64,000 nucleotides of DNA from Synechococcus sp. HK05 (GCF_019104765.1 NZ_JAHRXJ010000004.1:186001-250000); one strand, 5' to 3'; positions 45,485 to 55,693 are shown, numbered from the stretch's first letter. Notes: generated by a model from the letters alone, not told the origin. Made by a program: numbers and translations.

Positions 45485-45622
45485 GTGCCAGCGCAAAAAG
45501 CGTCTACCATCATTAAGAACCCGCTCAACGGATTCAAATCAGCCTCAGGCACTGAGTTTTGTACGGCAACTCGCCGCACAGTTCCTATCGATTGCCGGCT
45601 GCATTTGCGCGGCTCGCTGTAG
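45485..45622 (+). CDS. Possible 45-residue peptide gene
   Basis: GTG 45485 has a good Shine-Dalgarno sequence (AAGGAAAG, six bases upstream) and opens a frame VPAQKASTIIKNPLNGFKSA to a TAG at 45620-45622. The product is basic with two Cys and no membrane span. It runs 38 bases into the 3' end of the convergent glycosyltransferase-like gene. No family recognised; it may be a chance frame. Confidence 0.33.
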   Translation: MPAQKASTIIKNPLNGFKSASGTEFCTATRRTVPIDCRLHLRGSL

Positions 45623-46670
45623 CCAAAATCACAGCAGCTGCTTGGTCGGCGCCATCGGCCGGCAACGCCTGTGCGCTGGGCTGCAGCAGCGGCTGATCGA
45701 GTTGCCAATCGCCCTGCTCCAGCTGCTCACGGCTGAGCAGGCGGTGCCATCCATGCCGCTGCAGGGCCTCCTCCAGTACAGGCGCCTCCGCGAAACCCTC
45801 TCGTCGCACCAGGTGCACGCCGATCCCAGCGGCGAGCGCCTCACAGAAGGTGCTGTAGCCCGGTTTGGTGAGCAGGCGGCTACAGAGCGGCATCAGCTCC
45901 AGAGGGCGCAGATCGGGGGGAATCAGCGTGGCGTTGGGCGCGGCCGCCAGTGCGGCATCACTCACCAGAAAGTGATGATTCGGCCAGCGCTGCAGCAGCT
46001 GAGGCGCCAAGGCCAACCCCAGACCGCCAAAGCCCACCAACACCAACTGCTCGCGGGGCGCCGTGAGCTGCAGCCGAGCGCGCAGACCCTCAGGCCCGAA
46101 GCGCGCCCGCCCTGGTGTGAGGCCCACTGCAGTGGCGGGCACATCCCAATCCATCGGCATGGAGAAGGGGCAGCGAATCAGGGCGTTCCCTCGCCGGTAG
46201 GCCTTAAGCGCCCGATCGGCCCAGCCCCTGAAGGCCCCGCCCATGGGCCTGTAGATCGCATCCCAGCCGAAGTTGGCCATCCACACCAACGGTGCATCAA
46301 GAGCTGCAGCCAGGGATGCCGCAGCCGGCGCCACATCGCCGAGCACCAGCACCGGCTCCCGCTGGGCCCGCAGCCAGGCCAGCTCGGCCTCAAGCTGAGC
46401 TGGGAGGCGCTGCTCGAGCTGCTCCAAAGCCGCCAGGGTGGCCGCGGCATCGGCACCGAGGGCATCCGCCTGGATCACGCCCACATCCCAGCGGCAGGGG
46501 CGCTGCTCAAAGGGCACCGGCCCAAACGCCAGCTGCAGAAAAGCCGGCGCCAGCGGGGTGGAGAGCACCAAGCGCCAGTGGGGGCGCTGCTGATGCAAGG
46601 CCGTGAGCACCGCCGCCACCCGTGATCCATGGCCAAAGCCATGGCCGCTCACGCAGGCGTAAATCAGCAC
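45585..46670 (-). CDS. Glycosyltransferase-like protein of the GT-B fold
   Basis: GTG 46670 gives 361 residues. [20 protein letters not shown] is a typical GT-B N-terminal loop, similar to that in MurG-like transferases and the N-terminal domain of plant arabinokinase. ELMPLCSRLLTKPGYSTFCE is the C-terminal nucleotide-sugar site (K-P-G-Y-S/G-T-x-x-E). Donor and acceptor are unknown. The GTG overlaps the stop of the metallophosphoesterase gene by a few bases, so the pair is translationally coupled. Confidence 0.83.
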   Translation of the reverse strand: MLIYACVSGHGFGHGSRVAAVLTALHQQRPHWRLVLSTPLAPAFLQLAFGPVPFEQRPCRWDVGVIQADALGADAAATLAALEQLEQRLPAQLEAELAWLRAQREPVLVLGDVAPAAASLAAALDAPLVWMANFGWDAIYRPMGGAFRGWADRALKAYRRGNALIRCPFSMPMDWDVPATAVGLTPGRARFGPEGLRARLQLTAPREQLVLVGFGGLGLALAPQLLQRWPNHHFLVSDAALAAAPNATLIPPDLRPLELMPLCSRLLTKPGYSTFCEALAAGIGVHLVRREGFAEAPVLEEALQRHGWHRLLSREQLEQGDWQLDQPLLQPSAQALPADGADQAAAVILATASRANAAGNR

Positions 46671-47554
46671 GCCTGCAACTCCGCGGCACGCATCAGGGTC
46701 TGGCGGTAGCGCAGGTCGCCAGCCGGGCCATACCAGCGATGGCTGATCTCCTGAAGCTGCCCATCGCGCCACACCACCCAACTGAAATGGCGCAGGGGCT
46801 GGCCCTGCTCATCATGGCTATGGCGCGGCACAAAGGCCGTATTGAGGTAGGCCGTGCCGGCTCGATCCACGCAGTAGCTGAGCCGCTCTCCCTGGCCCCG
46901 CTTGAGCCTGTGATGCATGTGCCCGAACACCACCAGGGGCAGGGGCCGATGGCGGCGGATCTGATCGATCGCCAGGGCGAGATCCTGATCCCCCCAATCG
47001 CAGGCCGGGGCTTTCCAATCACGGCCGCAGGGATCAGCGGCAGCACTGCCCAGACCACTGGGTCCGCAATGGGCCAGCAGGATCAGCGGCAGGCTGGGAT
47101 CGGCCCGCAGAGCCGCGGCACTGATCCGCGCGGCGGACTCTTGCAGGGTGGTGGGACCAAACACGGCCTGGGCGGCTTGATTGAGGTGAAAGCCGCCACC
47201 GGCGCTGGCGGGGCGACCACCCACCACAGCGAGGCCCGGGGGCTGGAGTTCACGCAGATCCCAACCGCAGTGCCGATCTCCCAGGGCGTCGAGCTGGCGC
47301 TGCAGCGTGCGGCCACTGGCATCGCGACCGGTGTCGTGGTTGCCGAGGATGCAGGCCAGGGGCAGGGGCAACTGGGCCAGCCGTGCCGGGATCCGCACCT
47401 GGCCATCACTGAGATCGCCCACCACCAGCAGCGCATCGGGGCTGAGCTGCTCAAGTAGCTGTTCATCCACCGCGTCCCATTGCCCATGCAGATCTCCGGC
47501 GATGGCGATGCGGAGCTCGGCCAAACGGATGCCTAGGCTCACGCCATCCTGCAT
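46664..47554 (-). CDS. Metallophosphoesterase (TIGR04168-like, cyanobacterial)
   Basis: A 296-residue protein with the calcineurin-like fold: [12 protein letters not shown] (D-x-H), VVGDLSDGQ (G-D), ILGNHDTG (G-N-H-D), [10 protein letters not shown] and FGHMHHRL (G-H-x-H), all di-metal ligands present. This arrangement and length fit the cyanobacterial family TIGR04168. It is not the ligase-associated PdeM, which is shorter and lies beside the ligase genes. It is coupled to the downstream glycosyltransferase-like gene and divergent from nadA with a gap of 17 bases. Confidence 0.87.
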   Translation of the reverse strand: MQDGVSLGIRLAELRIAIAGDLHGQWDAVDEQLLEQLSPDALLVVGDLSDGQVRIPARLAQLPLPLACILGNHDTGRDASGRTLQRQLDALGDRHCGWDLRELQPPGLAVVGGRPASAGGGFHLNQAAQAVFGPTTLQESAARISAAALRADPSLPLILLAHCGPSGLGSAAADPCGRDWKAPACDWGDQDLALAIDQIRRHRPLPLVVFGHMHHRLKRGQGERLSYCVDRAGTAYLNTAFVPRHSHDEQGQPLRHFSWVVWRDGQLQEISHRWYGPAGDLRYRQTLMRAAELQAC

Positions 47555-47571
47555 CAGGTAGGGCCTGGTCC

Positions 47572-48540
47572 TTGGTTTTCGCGGCTGCCCAGAACACCAC
47601 CGGCGGTTGCCCGCCCCACGCGCAGCTGCCGGCGGCGATCGCCGAGCTAAAGCGGCAGCGCAACGCCGTGATCCTGGCGCACTACTACCAGGAGCCTGAG
47701 ATTCAAGACATCGCTGATTTCATCGGCGATTCGCTCGAACTCTCACGCAAGGCCGCCGCCACCGACGCCGACGTGATCGTGTTCTGCGGCGTGCATTTCA
47801 TGGCGGAGGTGGCCAAGATCCTCAGCCCGGAGAAAGCGGTGCTGCTGCCGGATCTCGAGGCCGGCTGCACCCTCGCCGATGCCTGCCCCGCCGATGCCTT
47901 CGCCGCCTTCCGCGCTGAGCACCCCGAGCACCTGGTGGTGAGCTACATCAATTGCTCAGCGGCGGTGAAGGCCCAAAGCGACCTGATCTGCACCAGCAGC
48001 AACGCCGTGGATCTGGTGAAACAGCTCCCCGCCGATCAGCCGATCCTGTTTGCCCCGGATCAGAACCTCGGCCGTTGGGTGCAGAGCCAGAGCGGCCGCG
48101 AGCTCACCCTCTGGCCCGGCAGCTGCATCGTGCATGAAACCTTCAGCGAGCAGGCGCTGCTGCAATTGAAGCTCGAGCACCCCGGAGCTGAGGTGCTCGC
48201 TCACCCGGAGTGCCAGCAGCACCTGCTCGATCACGCTGATTTCATCGGCTCCACCAGCGCCCTGTTGCGCCGCTCGGAGGCCAGCGAAGCCACCAGCTTC
48301 ATCGTGCTCACCGAGCCCGGGATCCTGCATCAGATGCGCAAGGCCGTGCCCGGCAAAGCGTTCTATGAGGTGCCGGGTGCCGACGGCTGCAGCTGCAACG
48401 CCTGCCCCTACATGCGCCTCAACACGCTGGAAAAGCTGTGGCAATGCCTCACCGACATGGCGCCACAGATCGAGCTGGATGAGGCGATGCGACAGCGGGC
48501 GCTGGCACCGATCGAAAAGATGCTGGCGATGAGCCGCTAG
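47572..48540 (+). CDS. nadA: Quinolinate synthase A
   Basis: A TTG start gives 322 residues. [20 protein letters not shown] and [11 protein letters not shown] are the NadA opening. The 4Fe-4S Cys are visible in [24 protein letters not shown] and [13 protein letters not shown]. The enzyme condenses iminoaspartate with DHAP to quinolinate in NAD synthesis. Convergent with the aldolase gene with a four-base overlap. Confidence 0.95.
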   Translation: MVFAAAQNTTGGCPPHAQLPAAIAELKRQRNAVILAHYYQEPEIQDIADFIGDSLELSRKAAATDADVIVFCGVHFMAEVAKILSPEKAVLLPDLEAGCTLADACPADAFAAFRAEHPEHLVVSYINCSAAVKAQSDLICTSSNAVDLVKQLPADQPILFAPDQNLGRWVQSQSGRELTLWPGSCIVHETFSEQALLQLKLEHPGAEVLAHPECQQHLLDHADFIGSTSALLRRSEASEATSFIVLTEPGILHQMRKAVPGKAFYEVPGADGCSCNACPYMRLNTLEKLWQCLTDMAPQIELDEAMRQRALAPIEKMLAMSR

Positions 48541-49619
48541 TAGCTGTAGTTGGCCACAAACAGGCTGGCATCGTCCGACGGCTCCGATCCAGCCACGTAT
48601 TGACCTTGGCTGGCTGCGCCGTTGGCACGGGCGCGGGCCAGCAGCGCCGCCTGACCAGCGGCCAGATCCTTCCCGCCCCAGTGCTTGATGCAGGAGTGCT
48701 GGAGAGCGCGGCCGTAGGAAAAGCCCAGATGCCAGGGGACGTAGCTCTGGGCAGCGGCCTGATTGATGGCATTGAGGCAGAGGCTGGCATCTTCCTCACT
48801 GAGGCCGCCGCTCAAAAACAGAATCGCCGGCACGGCGGCAGGCACGGTGCGGCTGAGGGTGCGAAGGGTGAAGGCGCCCACCTCCTCGGCGGAGGGCTGC
48901 TGGGAGCACGCGGCGCCGGCGCAGGTCATCGAGGGCTTGAGCAGGCTGCCCTCGAGAAACACCCCATTCACCGCCAGGGCTTCATAGGTGGTGCGCAACA
49001 CCCATTCCTGCACCGAGGCCGTGGTGGTGATGTCGTGGTCGCCATCCATCAGGATCTCGGGCTCCACGATCGGCACCAGACCCTGCTCCTGCACGGTTCG
49101 GGCGTAGCGAGCCAGGCCCCAGGCGTTCTCGCGCACCGCCAGCTCCGAGGGGGCGCCATTGCCACTGATCTGCAGCACCGCACGCCATTTGGCGAAGCGG
49201 GCCCCGCGTTCGTAGTAGCGAGCAGCCCGCTCCGCCAGTCCCTTGAGGCCAGTGCACCAGCTTTCGCCGGCCACTCCGCCGGCCAGGGGTTCCACCCCCT
49301 GATCCACCTTGATGCCGGGAACGATGCCCTGCTGTTGAAACAGCGCCACGATCGGCCCGCCACCGGCCTCAGCAGTGCTGTTCTGGAAGAGGGTTTCCTC
49401 GTAGAGGATCACGCCGGAGATGTGCTCGCTGAGGCCGTCTGTGGTGGCCAGCAAGCTGCGATAGGCGCGGCGGTGCTCCTCGGTGTTCTCCAGGCCGATG
49501 GCATCAAAGCGTTTGCCGATCGTGCCGGTGGATTCATCGGCCGCCAGCAGGCCCGTGCCCGGCGCCGCCAGGGCTGCCGCCGTGGCGGCGAGCTCATCGC
49601 GGAAATCGTTGAGGGCCAT
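48537..49619 (-). CDS. Fructose-bisphosphate aldolase class I
   Basis: A 360-residue aldolase of the eukaryotic-like class I type. [20 protein letters not shown] at about residues 24-43 is the signature. [16 protein letters not shown] holds the Schiff-base Lys and [20 protein letters not shown] is the strand near the phosphate site. The enzyme cleaves or forms fructose 1,6-bisphosphate in glycolysis and the Calvin cycle. Many cyanobacteria carry both class I and class II enzymes. It diverges from the ligase operon with about 120 bases between. Confidence 0.95.
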   Translation of the reverse strand: MALNDFRDELAATAAALAAPGTGLLAADESTGTIGKRFDAIGLENTEEHRRAYRSLLATTDGLSEHISGVILYEETLFQNSTAEAGGGPIVALFQQQGIVPGIKVDQGVEPLAGGVAGESWCTGLKGLAERAARYYERGARFAKWRAVLQISGNGAPSELAVRENAWGLARYARTVQEQGLVPIVEPEILMDGDHDITTTASVQEWVLRTTYEALAVNGVFLEGSLLKPSMTCAGAACSQQPSAEEVGAFTLRTLSRTVPAAVPAILFLSGGLSEEDASLCLNAINQAAAQSYVPWHLGFSYGRALQHSCIKHWGGKDLAAGQAALLARARANGAASQGQYVAGSEPSDDASLFVANYSY

Positions 49620-49740
49620 GGGGGCGGGCCAGCAGTGTCAACCCTTGGCTAGGGACGGGAGGAGGCGGCGTCAACCCGGCGCCGCAGTGGCGCGGCACGG
49701 CTGGTGATACTTGGGCGCTGACGCCCTGCGCCCGCCGCCG

Positions 49741-50790
49741 ATGCCCCTTGCCCCCGGCGGCCTGTTGCAGCTCAGCCCTGAAGGGCTCTATTGCCCGGCG
49801 GCCAAGGCCTGGATCGATCCCTGGCGGCCGGTGCCCCGCGCCCTGATCACCCACGCCCATGCCGATCACGCCAGGCCGGGCTGCGGTGAGTACTGGGCCA
49901 TTGGGAGCAGCGAGGGAATCCTGCGGGAGCGCCTGGGCGCCGAGATCAAGCTCCTACCTGTGGACTACGGCCAGCTGCACCGGATCGGCGATGCCCGCGT
50001 GTCGTTTCATTCGGCCGGCCACGTGCTCGGCAGCGCCCAGATCCGCCTGGAAGCCGGCGGCGAAAGCTGGCTGGTGAGCGGCGATTACAAACGCTGCGCT
50101 GATCCCAGCTGCGCACCCTTCGAGCCGGTGCAGGCCAACGTGATGATCAGCGAAGCCACCTTCGGACTCCCGATCTACCGCTGGCAGAGCGGCGCAGCGG
50201 TGGCCGCCGAGATCCTGCAGTGGTGGCGCAGCGCACCGGATCGCCCCTCGGTGCTGTTCTGCTACGCCTTCGGCAAGGCACAGCGGGTGCTGGCGGAGCT
50301 GTATCGCCTCGGCGTCCGCGATGAGGTGCTGCTGCATGGCGCCGTGGAGCGTTTGATGGCGCCGTATCTGGAGGCCGGCGTGGCGATGCCGCCCAGCCGA
50401 CCCCTGGCCCAGCTGGAGCGGGGTGCTGATCTGGCGGGGCGGTTGCTGATCGCCCCGCCGGCAGCGCACCGCAGCCGCGGACTCGGCCGTTTTGCCAAAG
50501 CCCAGAACGGCTTCGTGAGCGGCTGGATGGCCGTGCGGGGAGCGCGGCGCCGGCGCGGCTACGGCAAAGGCTTTGTGATGAGCGATCACGCCGATTGGGC
50601 CGGCCTGCTGCGAAGCGTGGGCGAGAGCCAAGCGCAGCAGGTGTACGTGACCCACGGCCAGAGCGCGGTGTTGGCGCGCTATCTGCGCGAGGTGGAGGGG
50701 ATCAACGCCGAACCGCTCGAGGGGCATTTCGAAGCCGAGCGCTTCGACGATGACGACACCGCAGCGGTGGCGCCTCAGGAGCAGGCCTGA
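49741..50790 (+). CDS. Ligase-associated DNA exonuclease (metallo-beta-lactamase fold)
   Basis: ATG 49741 gives 349 residues. ALITHAHADHARPGCGEYWA at about residues 37-56 is the H-x-H-x-D-H motif; AGHVLGSAQIRLEAGG, VSGDYK and EATFG are further metal or phosphate sites, and MSDHADW is the last motif. The order matches the beta-CASP-like ligase-associated exonucleases (TIGR04122). Its final A is the first base of the ligase ATG, and the helicase gene follows. The operon probably processes and seals DNA ends. Confidence 0.9.
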   Translation: MPLAPGGLLQLSPEGLYCPAAKAWIDPWRPVPRALITHAHADHARPGCGEYWAIGSSEGILRERLGAEIKLLPVDYGQLHRIGDARVSFHSAGHVLGSAQIRLEAGGESWLVSGDYKRCADPSCAPFEPVQANVMISEATFGLPIYRWQSGAAVAAEILQWWRSAPDRPSVLFCYAFGKAQRVLAELYRLGVRDEVLLHGAVERLMAPYLEAGVAMPPSRPLAQLERGADLAGRLLIAPPAAHRSRGLGRFAKAQNGFVSGWMAVRGARRRRGYGKGFVMSDHADWAGLLRSVGESQAQQVYVTHGQSAVLARYLREVEGINAEPLEGHFEAERFDDDDTAAVAPQEQA

Positions 50791-52436
50791 TGGAGCCGTT
50801 CGCCGCCCTGTTCCGTCAGCTCGATGGCACCGGCAGCACCAGTGCCAAGCTCGACGCGCTGGAGACCTATTTCCGCAGCGCCGAGCCAGCTGATGCGGCC
50901 TGGGCCCTGGCCCTGCTGCTGGGGAAACGCCGGCGGCGGCTGATCACCGGGCGGCGCTTGCGGGAGATCTGCCTGGCGGCCACGCAACTGCCGGAGTGGT
51001 TGTTCGAGGCCTGCCACGCTCAGGTGGGGGATTCAGCGGAAACCGTGGCCCTGCTCTGGCAGCAACACCCCCCTGAGGGTGTCCGAGGTGCTGGGCAACC
51101 GCAGCAGACCCTCAGCCACTGGATGACCAGCACCCTGCCCGCGTTGGCGGGGTTACAGGGCGAGGAGCAGGCTGCAGCGGTGGAGGCTTGCTGGCGCGGG
51201 CTGGAAGGGGATCACCTGCTGCTGGTGAACAAGCTGCTCAGCGGTGGCTTCCGCGTCGGTGTGTCCACAGGGTTGGTCACCAGGGCTCTGTCCCGCAGCG
51301 CCGATCTGGAGGAAGCCCTGGTGGCCCATCGGCTGATGGGCGGCTTTGAACCCAGCGCCGCCAGCTTCGCCAGCCTCACGGCCCCCGCTGAGCACGGCGA
51401 CGACCTCGCCGCCCGGCCCTATCCGTTTTTCCTGGCCAGCCCCCTGGAGCCAGGGCAGTTGGAGAGCTCCTCCCCCGAGAGCTGGCAACTGGAATGGAAA
51501 TGGGATGGGATTCGCGGCCAGCTGATCCACCGGGCCGGCGGATGCAGCCTGTGGAGCCGGGGCGAGGAGTTGATCAATGAGGCCTTCCCCGAACTGATCG
51601 CCCTGGCGGAGCAGTTGCCGCTGGGAACGGCGCTCGATGGGGAGGTGATCGTGTGGCAGAGCGGCAGCGAGCAGCCGGAACCCTTCGCCAGCCTGCAGCG
51701 GCGACTCGGGCGCAAATCACCCAGCCGTTCGCTGCAGAACGAGTGCCCTGCCGCCTTCGTGGCCTACGACCTGCTGGAGCATCAGGGGGTCGACCAGCGC
51801 CAACAACCGCTGCAACAGCGGCGACGGCAGCTGGAGCAGCTGCTGGAGCAGTGGGTGCTCAAGGCCGAAGCCGGCGTGCGCGAGCGGCTGCGTTTGTCGC
51901 CGGCGCACCGGCTGAGCCGCTGGAGCGAGCTGGAGCCCCTGCGTGAACAGGCGCGCGCCCACCGGGCGGAGGGCTTGATGCTGAAGGCGCTTGATTCGCC
52001 CTATCTGGTGGGACGCAAACGGGGCAGCTGGTGGAAACACAAGCTCGAGCCCCTGCGGCTGGATGCGGTGCTGCTCTATGCCCAGGCCGGTAGCGGCAAG
52101 CGCGCCAACCTCTACACCGACTACAGCTTTGGCCTCTGGAACGGCGACGGTGCGTTGGTGACCTTCGCCAAGGCCTACTCCGGCCTCGACAACGCCGAGA
52201 TCAAGGAGCTGGATCGCTGGATCCGAGCCCACACCACCGAGCGGTTCGGCCCCGTGCGGGCCGTGGAGCCGCTCCAGGTGTTTGAGCTGGCCTTTGAAGG
52301 CATCCAACCCTCCAAGCGCCACAAATGCGGTTTCGCCGTGCGCTTCCCGCGCATCAGCCGCTGGCGCCGCGATAAGCCCGCCGCCGAGGCCGACTCCCTG
52401 GCCAGTGCCCGGGCGCTGATGGAGCAGCAGGCATGA
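50790..52436 (+). CDS. ATP-dependent DNA ligase (bacterial ligase-associated type)
   Basis: A 548-residue ligase. An N-terminal helical DNA-binding domain (about 1-200) is followed by the adenylation domain: the nucleotide-binding Lys in LEWKWDGIRGQL near residue 235, motif III ALDGEVIVW, motif IV AEGLMLK and motif V WWKHKLEPL. An OB-fold domain closes the protein (FGLWNGDGALVTFAKAYSGL). This is the ligase type TIGR04120, distinct from the NAD-dependent LigA. Overlaps with both neighbours show translational coupling. Confidence 0.94.
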   Translation: MEPFAALFRQLDGTGSTSAKLDALETYFRSAEPADAAWALALLLGKRRRRLITGRRLREICLAATQLPEWLFEACHAQVGDSAETVALLWQQHPPEGVRGAGQPQQTLSHWMTSTLPALAGLQGEEQAAAVEACWRGLEGDHLLLVNKLLSGGFRVGVSTGLVTRALSRSADLEEALVAHRLMGGFEPSAASFASLTAPAEHGDDLAARPYPFFLASPLEPGQLESSSPESWQLEWKWDGIRGQLIHRAGGCSLWSRGEELINEAFPELIALAEQLPLGTALDGEVIVWQSGSEQPEPFASLQRRLGRKSPSRSLQNECPAAFVAYDLLEHQGVDQRQQPLQQRRRQLEQLLEQWVLKAEAGVRERLRLSPAHRLSRWSELEPLREQARAHRAEGLMLKALDSPYLVGRKRGSWWKHKLEPLRLDAVLLYAQAGSGKRANLYTDYSFGLWNGDGALVTFAKAYSGLDNAEIKELDRWIRAHTTERFGPVRAVEPLQVFELAFEGIQPSKRHKCGFAVRFPRISRWRRDKPAAEADSLASARALMEQQA

Positions 52437-54919
52437 GCGCGCCGCTGGCACCGATCGAAGCCTGGTTTGCGCAGCAGGGCTGGACGCCGATGGCGTTTCA
52501 ACGCCAGAGCTGGGACGCCTACCTCGATGGCGACAGCGGCCTGTTGCAGGTGCCCACCGGCTCCGGCAAAACCTATGCGGCTGTGATGGGCCCGATCGCC
52601 GAGATGCTGGCGGCGCCCGGCGGATTGCAGCTCCTGGTGATCACGCCGCTGCGGGCCTTGAGCCGCGATCTTGCCCTGGCGATCGAGCAGCCAATCAGTG
52701 CCATGGGCTGGCCCCTGCGGGTGGCGATCCGCAATGGCGACACCAGCACCCACGAACGCAGCAAGCAACTGCGCAAACCACCCGAAATCCTGATCACCAC
52801 GCCGGAATCCCTAAGCGTGCTGCTGGCTAATGCCAAGGCACCGGAGCTGTTTGCGCGCTTGCAGGCGGTGGTGCTCGATGAATGGCACGAGCTCATGGGC
52901 AGCAAACGCGGCACGCAAACGGAGCTCTGCCTGAGCTGGTTGCGGCGGCAGCGGCCCCAGCTGCGCACCTGGGCGATCAGCGCCACCATCGGCAACCTCG
53001 AGGAGGCGGCCCAGGCCGCCGTGGGCGCCGGCGCTGCAGCGCCGCGGATCATCACCGCAAGCATCGAGCGCGCCACCGCGATCCGCTCCCTTCTGCCCGA
53101 GTCGATTGATGGGTTCCCCTGGGGCGGGCACCTGGGGCTGCGCATGTATGAGGAGCTGGTGGCGGGGCTGGAGCCGGGGGTGAGCACCCTGCTGTTCACC
53201 AACACCCGCAACCAGGCAGAACGCTGGCATCAGTGTTTGCGCTTTGCCTGCCCAGAGATGGATGGGGCCTTGGCGCTGCACCACAGCGCCATCGATCGGG
53301 CCGAGCGCGAGGCCATCGAAGCCCGGGTGAAAGCCGGAGAGCTGCGCTGGGTGGTGTGCACCAGTTCCCTGGATCTGGGGGTGGATTTTCAGCCTGTGGA
53401 GCGGGTGGTGCAGATCGGCAGCGCCAAAAATCTGGCCCGGCTGCTGCAACGGGCCGGCCGCAGCGCCCACTGCCCCGGCGGCACGTCCCAGGTGCTGTTC
53501 ATGCCAACCAACGCCCTCGAATTGCTAGAGGTGAGCGCCATGCGCCGGGGGCTGGAGAACGGCTTGGTGGAGCACCGGCGTCCGCCCCAACTGCCGCTCG
53601 ATGTCTTGCTGCAGCACCTCACCAGCCTGGCCTGCGGGGCAGGCTTCATTCCGCAGCAGGAGCTGGCCACCGTGCGCCAGAGCTGGAGCTTCCGCCAGCT
53701 CAGCGACGCGCAATGGCAGTGGTGCCTGGCCTTTCTCGAGCACGGCGGCGAATGCCTGACGGCCTATCCCCGCTACCGCAAGCTTGTGCGCTGCAGGCTC
53801 GACAGCGACGAACCAGCCGCCGAGGGGGAGCCCTGGCGCTACCGGGTGCTCGACAAAACGATCGCGCGCCTGCATCGCTTCAACATCGGCACGATCACCG
53901 CAGATCGCTCGGTGACCGTGCGGTTTGTGCGTGGAGCGGTGATCGGCCACGTGGAGGAGGCCTTCATCGGGCGGCTCAAACCCGGCGATGTGTTCTTCTT
54001 CGCCGGCCGCCAGCTGGAATTCGTAAGGCTGCGGGAGATGACAGCCCAGGTGAAAGCCACCAGCAAAAAAAGCGCCACGGTGCCCGCCTGGGCCGGGGGC
54101 CAGATGGCCCTCTCCGATCTACTGAGCCGCCACCTGCGCGACGAGGTGGATCGCTGTGCGCAGGCCCTGGCCGGCGAGGCCCGGCTCGACACACCGGAAC
54201 TGCAAGCGCTGGAGCCGCTGCTGGAGCGCCAGGCCAACCTCTCCGGGCTACCCCGCAGCGATCAATTGCTCGTGGAGCTGTGCCGCAGCCGCGAGGGCAG
54301 CCACCTGTTTGTGTATCCCTTTGAAGGGCGGTTTGTGCATGAGGGCATCGGCTTTCTCTGGGCCTGGCGCCTGGCGCGGCATCAAGCCAGCACGATCACG
54401 GTGTCGGTGAACGACTACGGCTTTGAACTGCTGGCCCCGAAGACGTACCCCTTTGAAGCGTTGCTCGATCTCCACGGCGACGACTTGCTCGATCTCGAGC
54501 ACCTCGAATCGGATCTCGAGCAGGCGCTGAACTTCTCTGAACTCTGCCGGCGCCGCTTTCGGGCCATTGCCCAGGTGAGCGGGCTGATCAGCCAGGCGAT
54601 GCCCGGCCAGAACAAAACCGGCGGCCAGCTGCAGATCAGTGCCGCCTTGTTGTTTGACGTGTTTCAAAAGCATGAGCCGGGCAGCCTGCTGCTGGAGCAG
54701 GCGCGGCGGGAAGTGCTCGATGAGCAGCTGGAGCAGCACCGGCTGCGTTCAGCGCTCGAACGCCTGGCCGGCAGCACCTGGCGGGTGGAACGGATCGCTC
54801 GGCCAGGGCCGCTGGCGTTCCCACTGCTGGTTGAACGGCTGAACAGCCGCCTGAGCAATGAATCGCTGCTGGATCGGGTGCAGCGCTTGATTGCAGAAGC
54901 CACCCGTGCCGAGGCTTGA
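52433..54919 (+). CDS. Ligase-associated DEXH-box helicase (Lhr-type)
   Basis: An 828-residue SF2 helicase. Walker A is LLQVPTGSGKTYAAVMGPIA at about residue 40, the DEXH box is VVLDEWHELMGSKRGTQTEL at about 145, motif III is AISATIGN and motif VI is LLQRAGRSAHCPGG. The C-terminal 400 residues match the Lhr-like core with a winged helix and a beta-rich WH/DUF4145-like tail. This fits TIGR04121. ATG overlaps the ligase stop (ATGA). The fourth usual member, a PdeM phosphoesterase, is not next to it. Confidence 0.93.
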   Translation: MSAPLAPIEAWFAQQGWTPMAFQRQSWDAYLDGDSGLLQVPTGSGKTYAAVMGPIAEMLAAPGGLQLLVITPLRALSRDLALAIEQPISAMGWPLRVAIRNGDTSTHERSKQLRKPPEILITTPESLSVLLANAKAPELFARLQAVVLDEWHELMGSKRGTQTELCLSWLRRQRPQLRTWAISATIGNLEEAAQAAVGAGAAAPRIITASIERATAIRSLLPESIDGFPWGGHLGLRMYEELVAGLEPGVSTLLFTNTRNQAERWHQCLRFACPEMDGALALHHSAIDRAEREAIEARVKAGELRWVVCTSSLDLGVDFQPVERVVQIGSAKNLARLLQRAGRSAHCPGGTSQVLFMPTNALELLEVSAMRRGLENGLVEHRRPPQLPLDVLLQHLTSLACGAGFIPQQELATVRQSWSFRQLSDAQWQWCLAFLEHGGECLTAYPRYRKLVRCRLDSDEPAAEGEPWRYRVLDKTIARLHRFNIGTITADRSVTVRFVRGAVIGHVEEAFIGRLKPGDVFFFAGRQLEFVRLREMTAQVKATSKKSATVPAWAGGQMALSDLLSRHLRDEVDRCAQALAGEARLDTPELQALEPLLERQANLSGLPRSDQLLVELCRSREGSHLFVYPFEGRFVHEGIGFLWAWRLARHQASTITVSVNDYGFELLAPKTYPFEALLDLHGDDLLDLEHLESDLEQALNFSELCRRRFRAIAQVSGLISQAMPGQNKTGGQLQISAALLFDVFQKHEPGSLLLEQARREVLDEQLEQHRLRSALERLAGSTWRVERIARPGPLAFPLLVERLNSRLSNESLLDRVQRLIAEATRAEA

Positions 54920-54999
54920 GCCAGCCGTCAGCAGCTCGACACAAATCCTTACAACGGGCTGCATCGCCTGATTGGATGCATGAGTCCAGGGGAACGGGG

Positions 55000-55191
55000 A
55001 TGACGATCCAACCCGGCAGTTTCGTGAGCCTGCGCTCGCGGCCCAGCGGCACCTATCAAGTGCTGAACGTGGATCCCGACAGCGATCACGTGTGGCTGCG
55101 CCGCTGGCCCCTGCGCCGCACCAGCAACCCCAGCTTCGCCGCACCGTTGGCTGATCTATTGGCTGATCTAGAACACCGGGAGGCCGCCTGA
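55000..55191 (+). CDS. Small protein, possible KOW/SH3-like fold, function unknown
   Basis: ATG 55000, preceded by AACGGGG, gives 63 residues: MTIQPGSFVSLRSRPSGTYQ then VLNVDPDSDHVWLRRWPLRR. Short beta strands with GSFVSLRS and VWLRRWPL look like a small beta-barrel. It ends in acidic helix sequence. A longer in-frame start exists but would overlap the helicase gene without a good ribosome site. No family recognised. Confidence 0.62.
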   Translation: MTIQPGSFVSLRSRPSGTYQVLNVDPDSDHVWLRRWPLRRTSNPSFAAPLADLLADLEHREAA

Positions 55192-55207
55192 ACACAACGT
55201 CGTCGCC

Positions 55208-55612
55208 ATGATCAGCGCCCTTTTGAACGTTCTCTGGGTGGTGCTGGGCGGCCTGGTGATGGCGCTTGGCTGGTGGCTGGCAGGCCTGGTGTGCGCGATC
55301 ACGATCGTGGGATTGCCCTGGGCGCGCAGCTGCTTTGTGATCGGCTCCTTTGCCCTGTGGCCATTTGGGCAGGAGGCCGTGAACCGGCGCGAGCTTCATG
55401 GCCGCGGTGATCTGGGCACAGGAGCGTTGGGCCTGCTGGGCAATGTGGTGTGGTTTCTGGTGGCCGGCTGGTGGCTGGCGATCGGGCATCTGGCATCGGC
55501 CCTGGCCTGCTTCGTCACGATCATTGGCATCCCCTTTGGCATTCAGCACATCAAGCTGGCGCTGATCGCCCTGGCACCGGTGGGCATGACCGTGGTTCCG
55601 ACGCGCCGCTGA
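55208..55612 (+). CDS. YccF domain-containing membrane protein
   Basis: A 134-residue membrane protein with two YccF repeats: LLNVLWVVLGGLVMALGWWL and LLGNVVWFLVAGWWLAIGHL are the two copies of the N-x-x-W-x-x-x-x-G motif, each followed by a TIVGLPWARSCFVI or TIIGIPFGIQHIKL segment. YccF is a small family with no assigned biochemical role. It follows the previous gene by 16 bases. Confidence 0.9.
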   Translation: MISALLNVLWVVLGGLVMALGWWLAGLVCAITIVGLPWARSCFVIGSFALWPFGQEAVNRRELHGRGDLGTGALGLLGNVVWFLVAGWWLAIGHLASALACFVTIIGIPFGIQHIKLALIALAPVGMTVVPTRR

Positions 55613-55693
55613 CCGGTTCAGACACGGCCACGCGGCCGGTGAACTTTCCACAGGTTTCACGCCAACCCGGGCGATCTCATCAATGCTGGCCCC

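Noticed and set aside
46664-47554. Metallophosphoesterase as the missing PdeM of the ligase operon
   Set aside because: It is longer, matches a different cyanobacterial family by motif layout, and is coupled to a glycosyltransferase-like gene rather than to the ligase genes.
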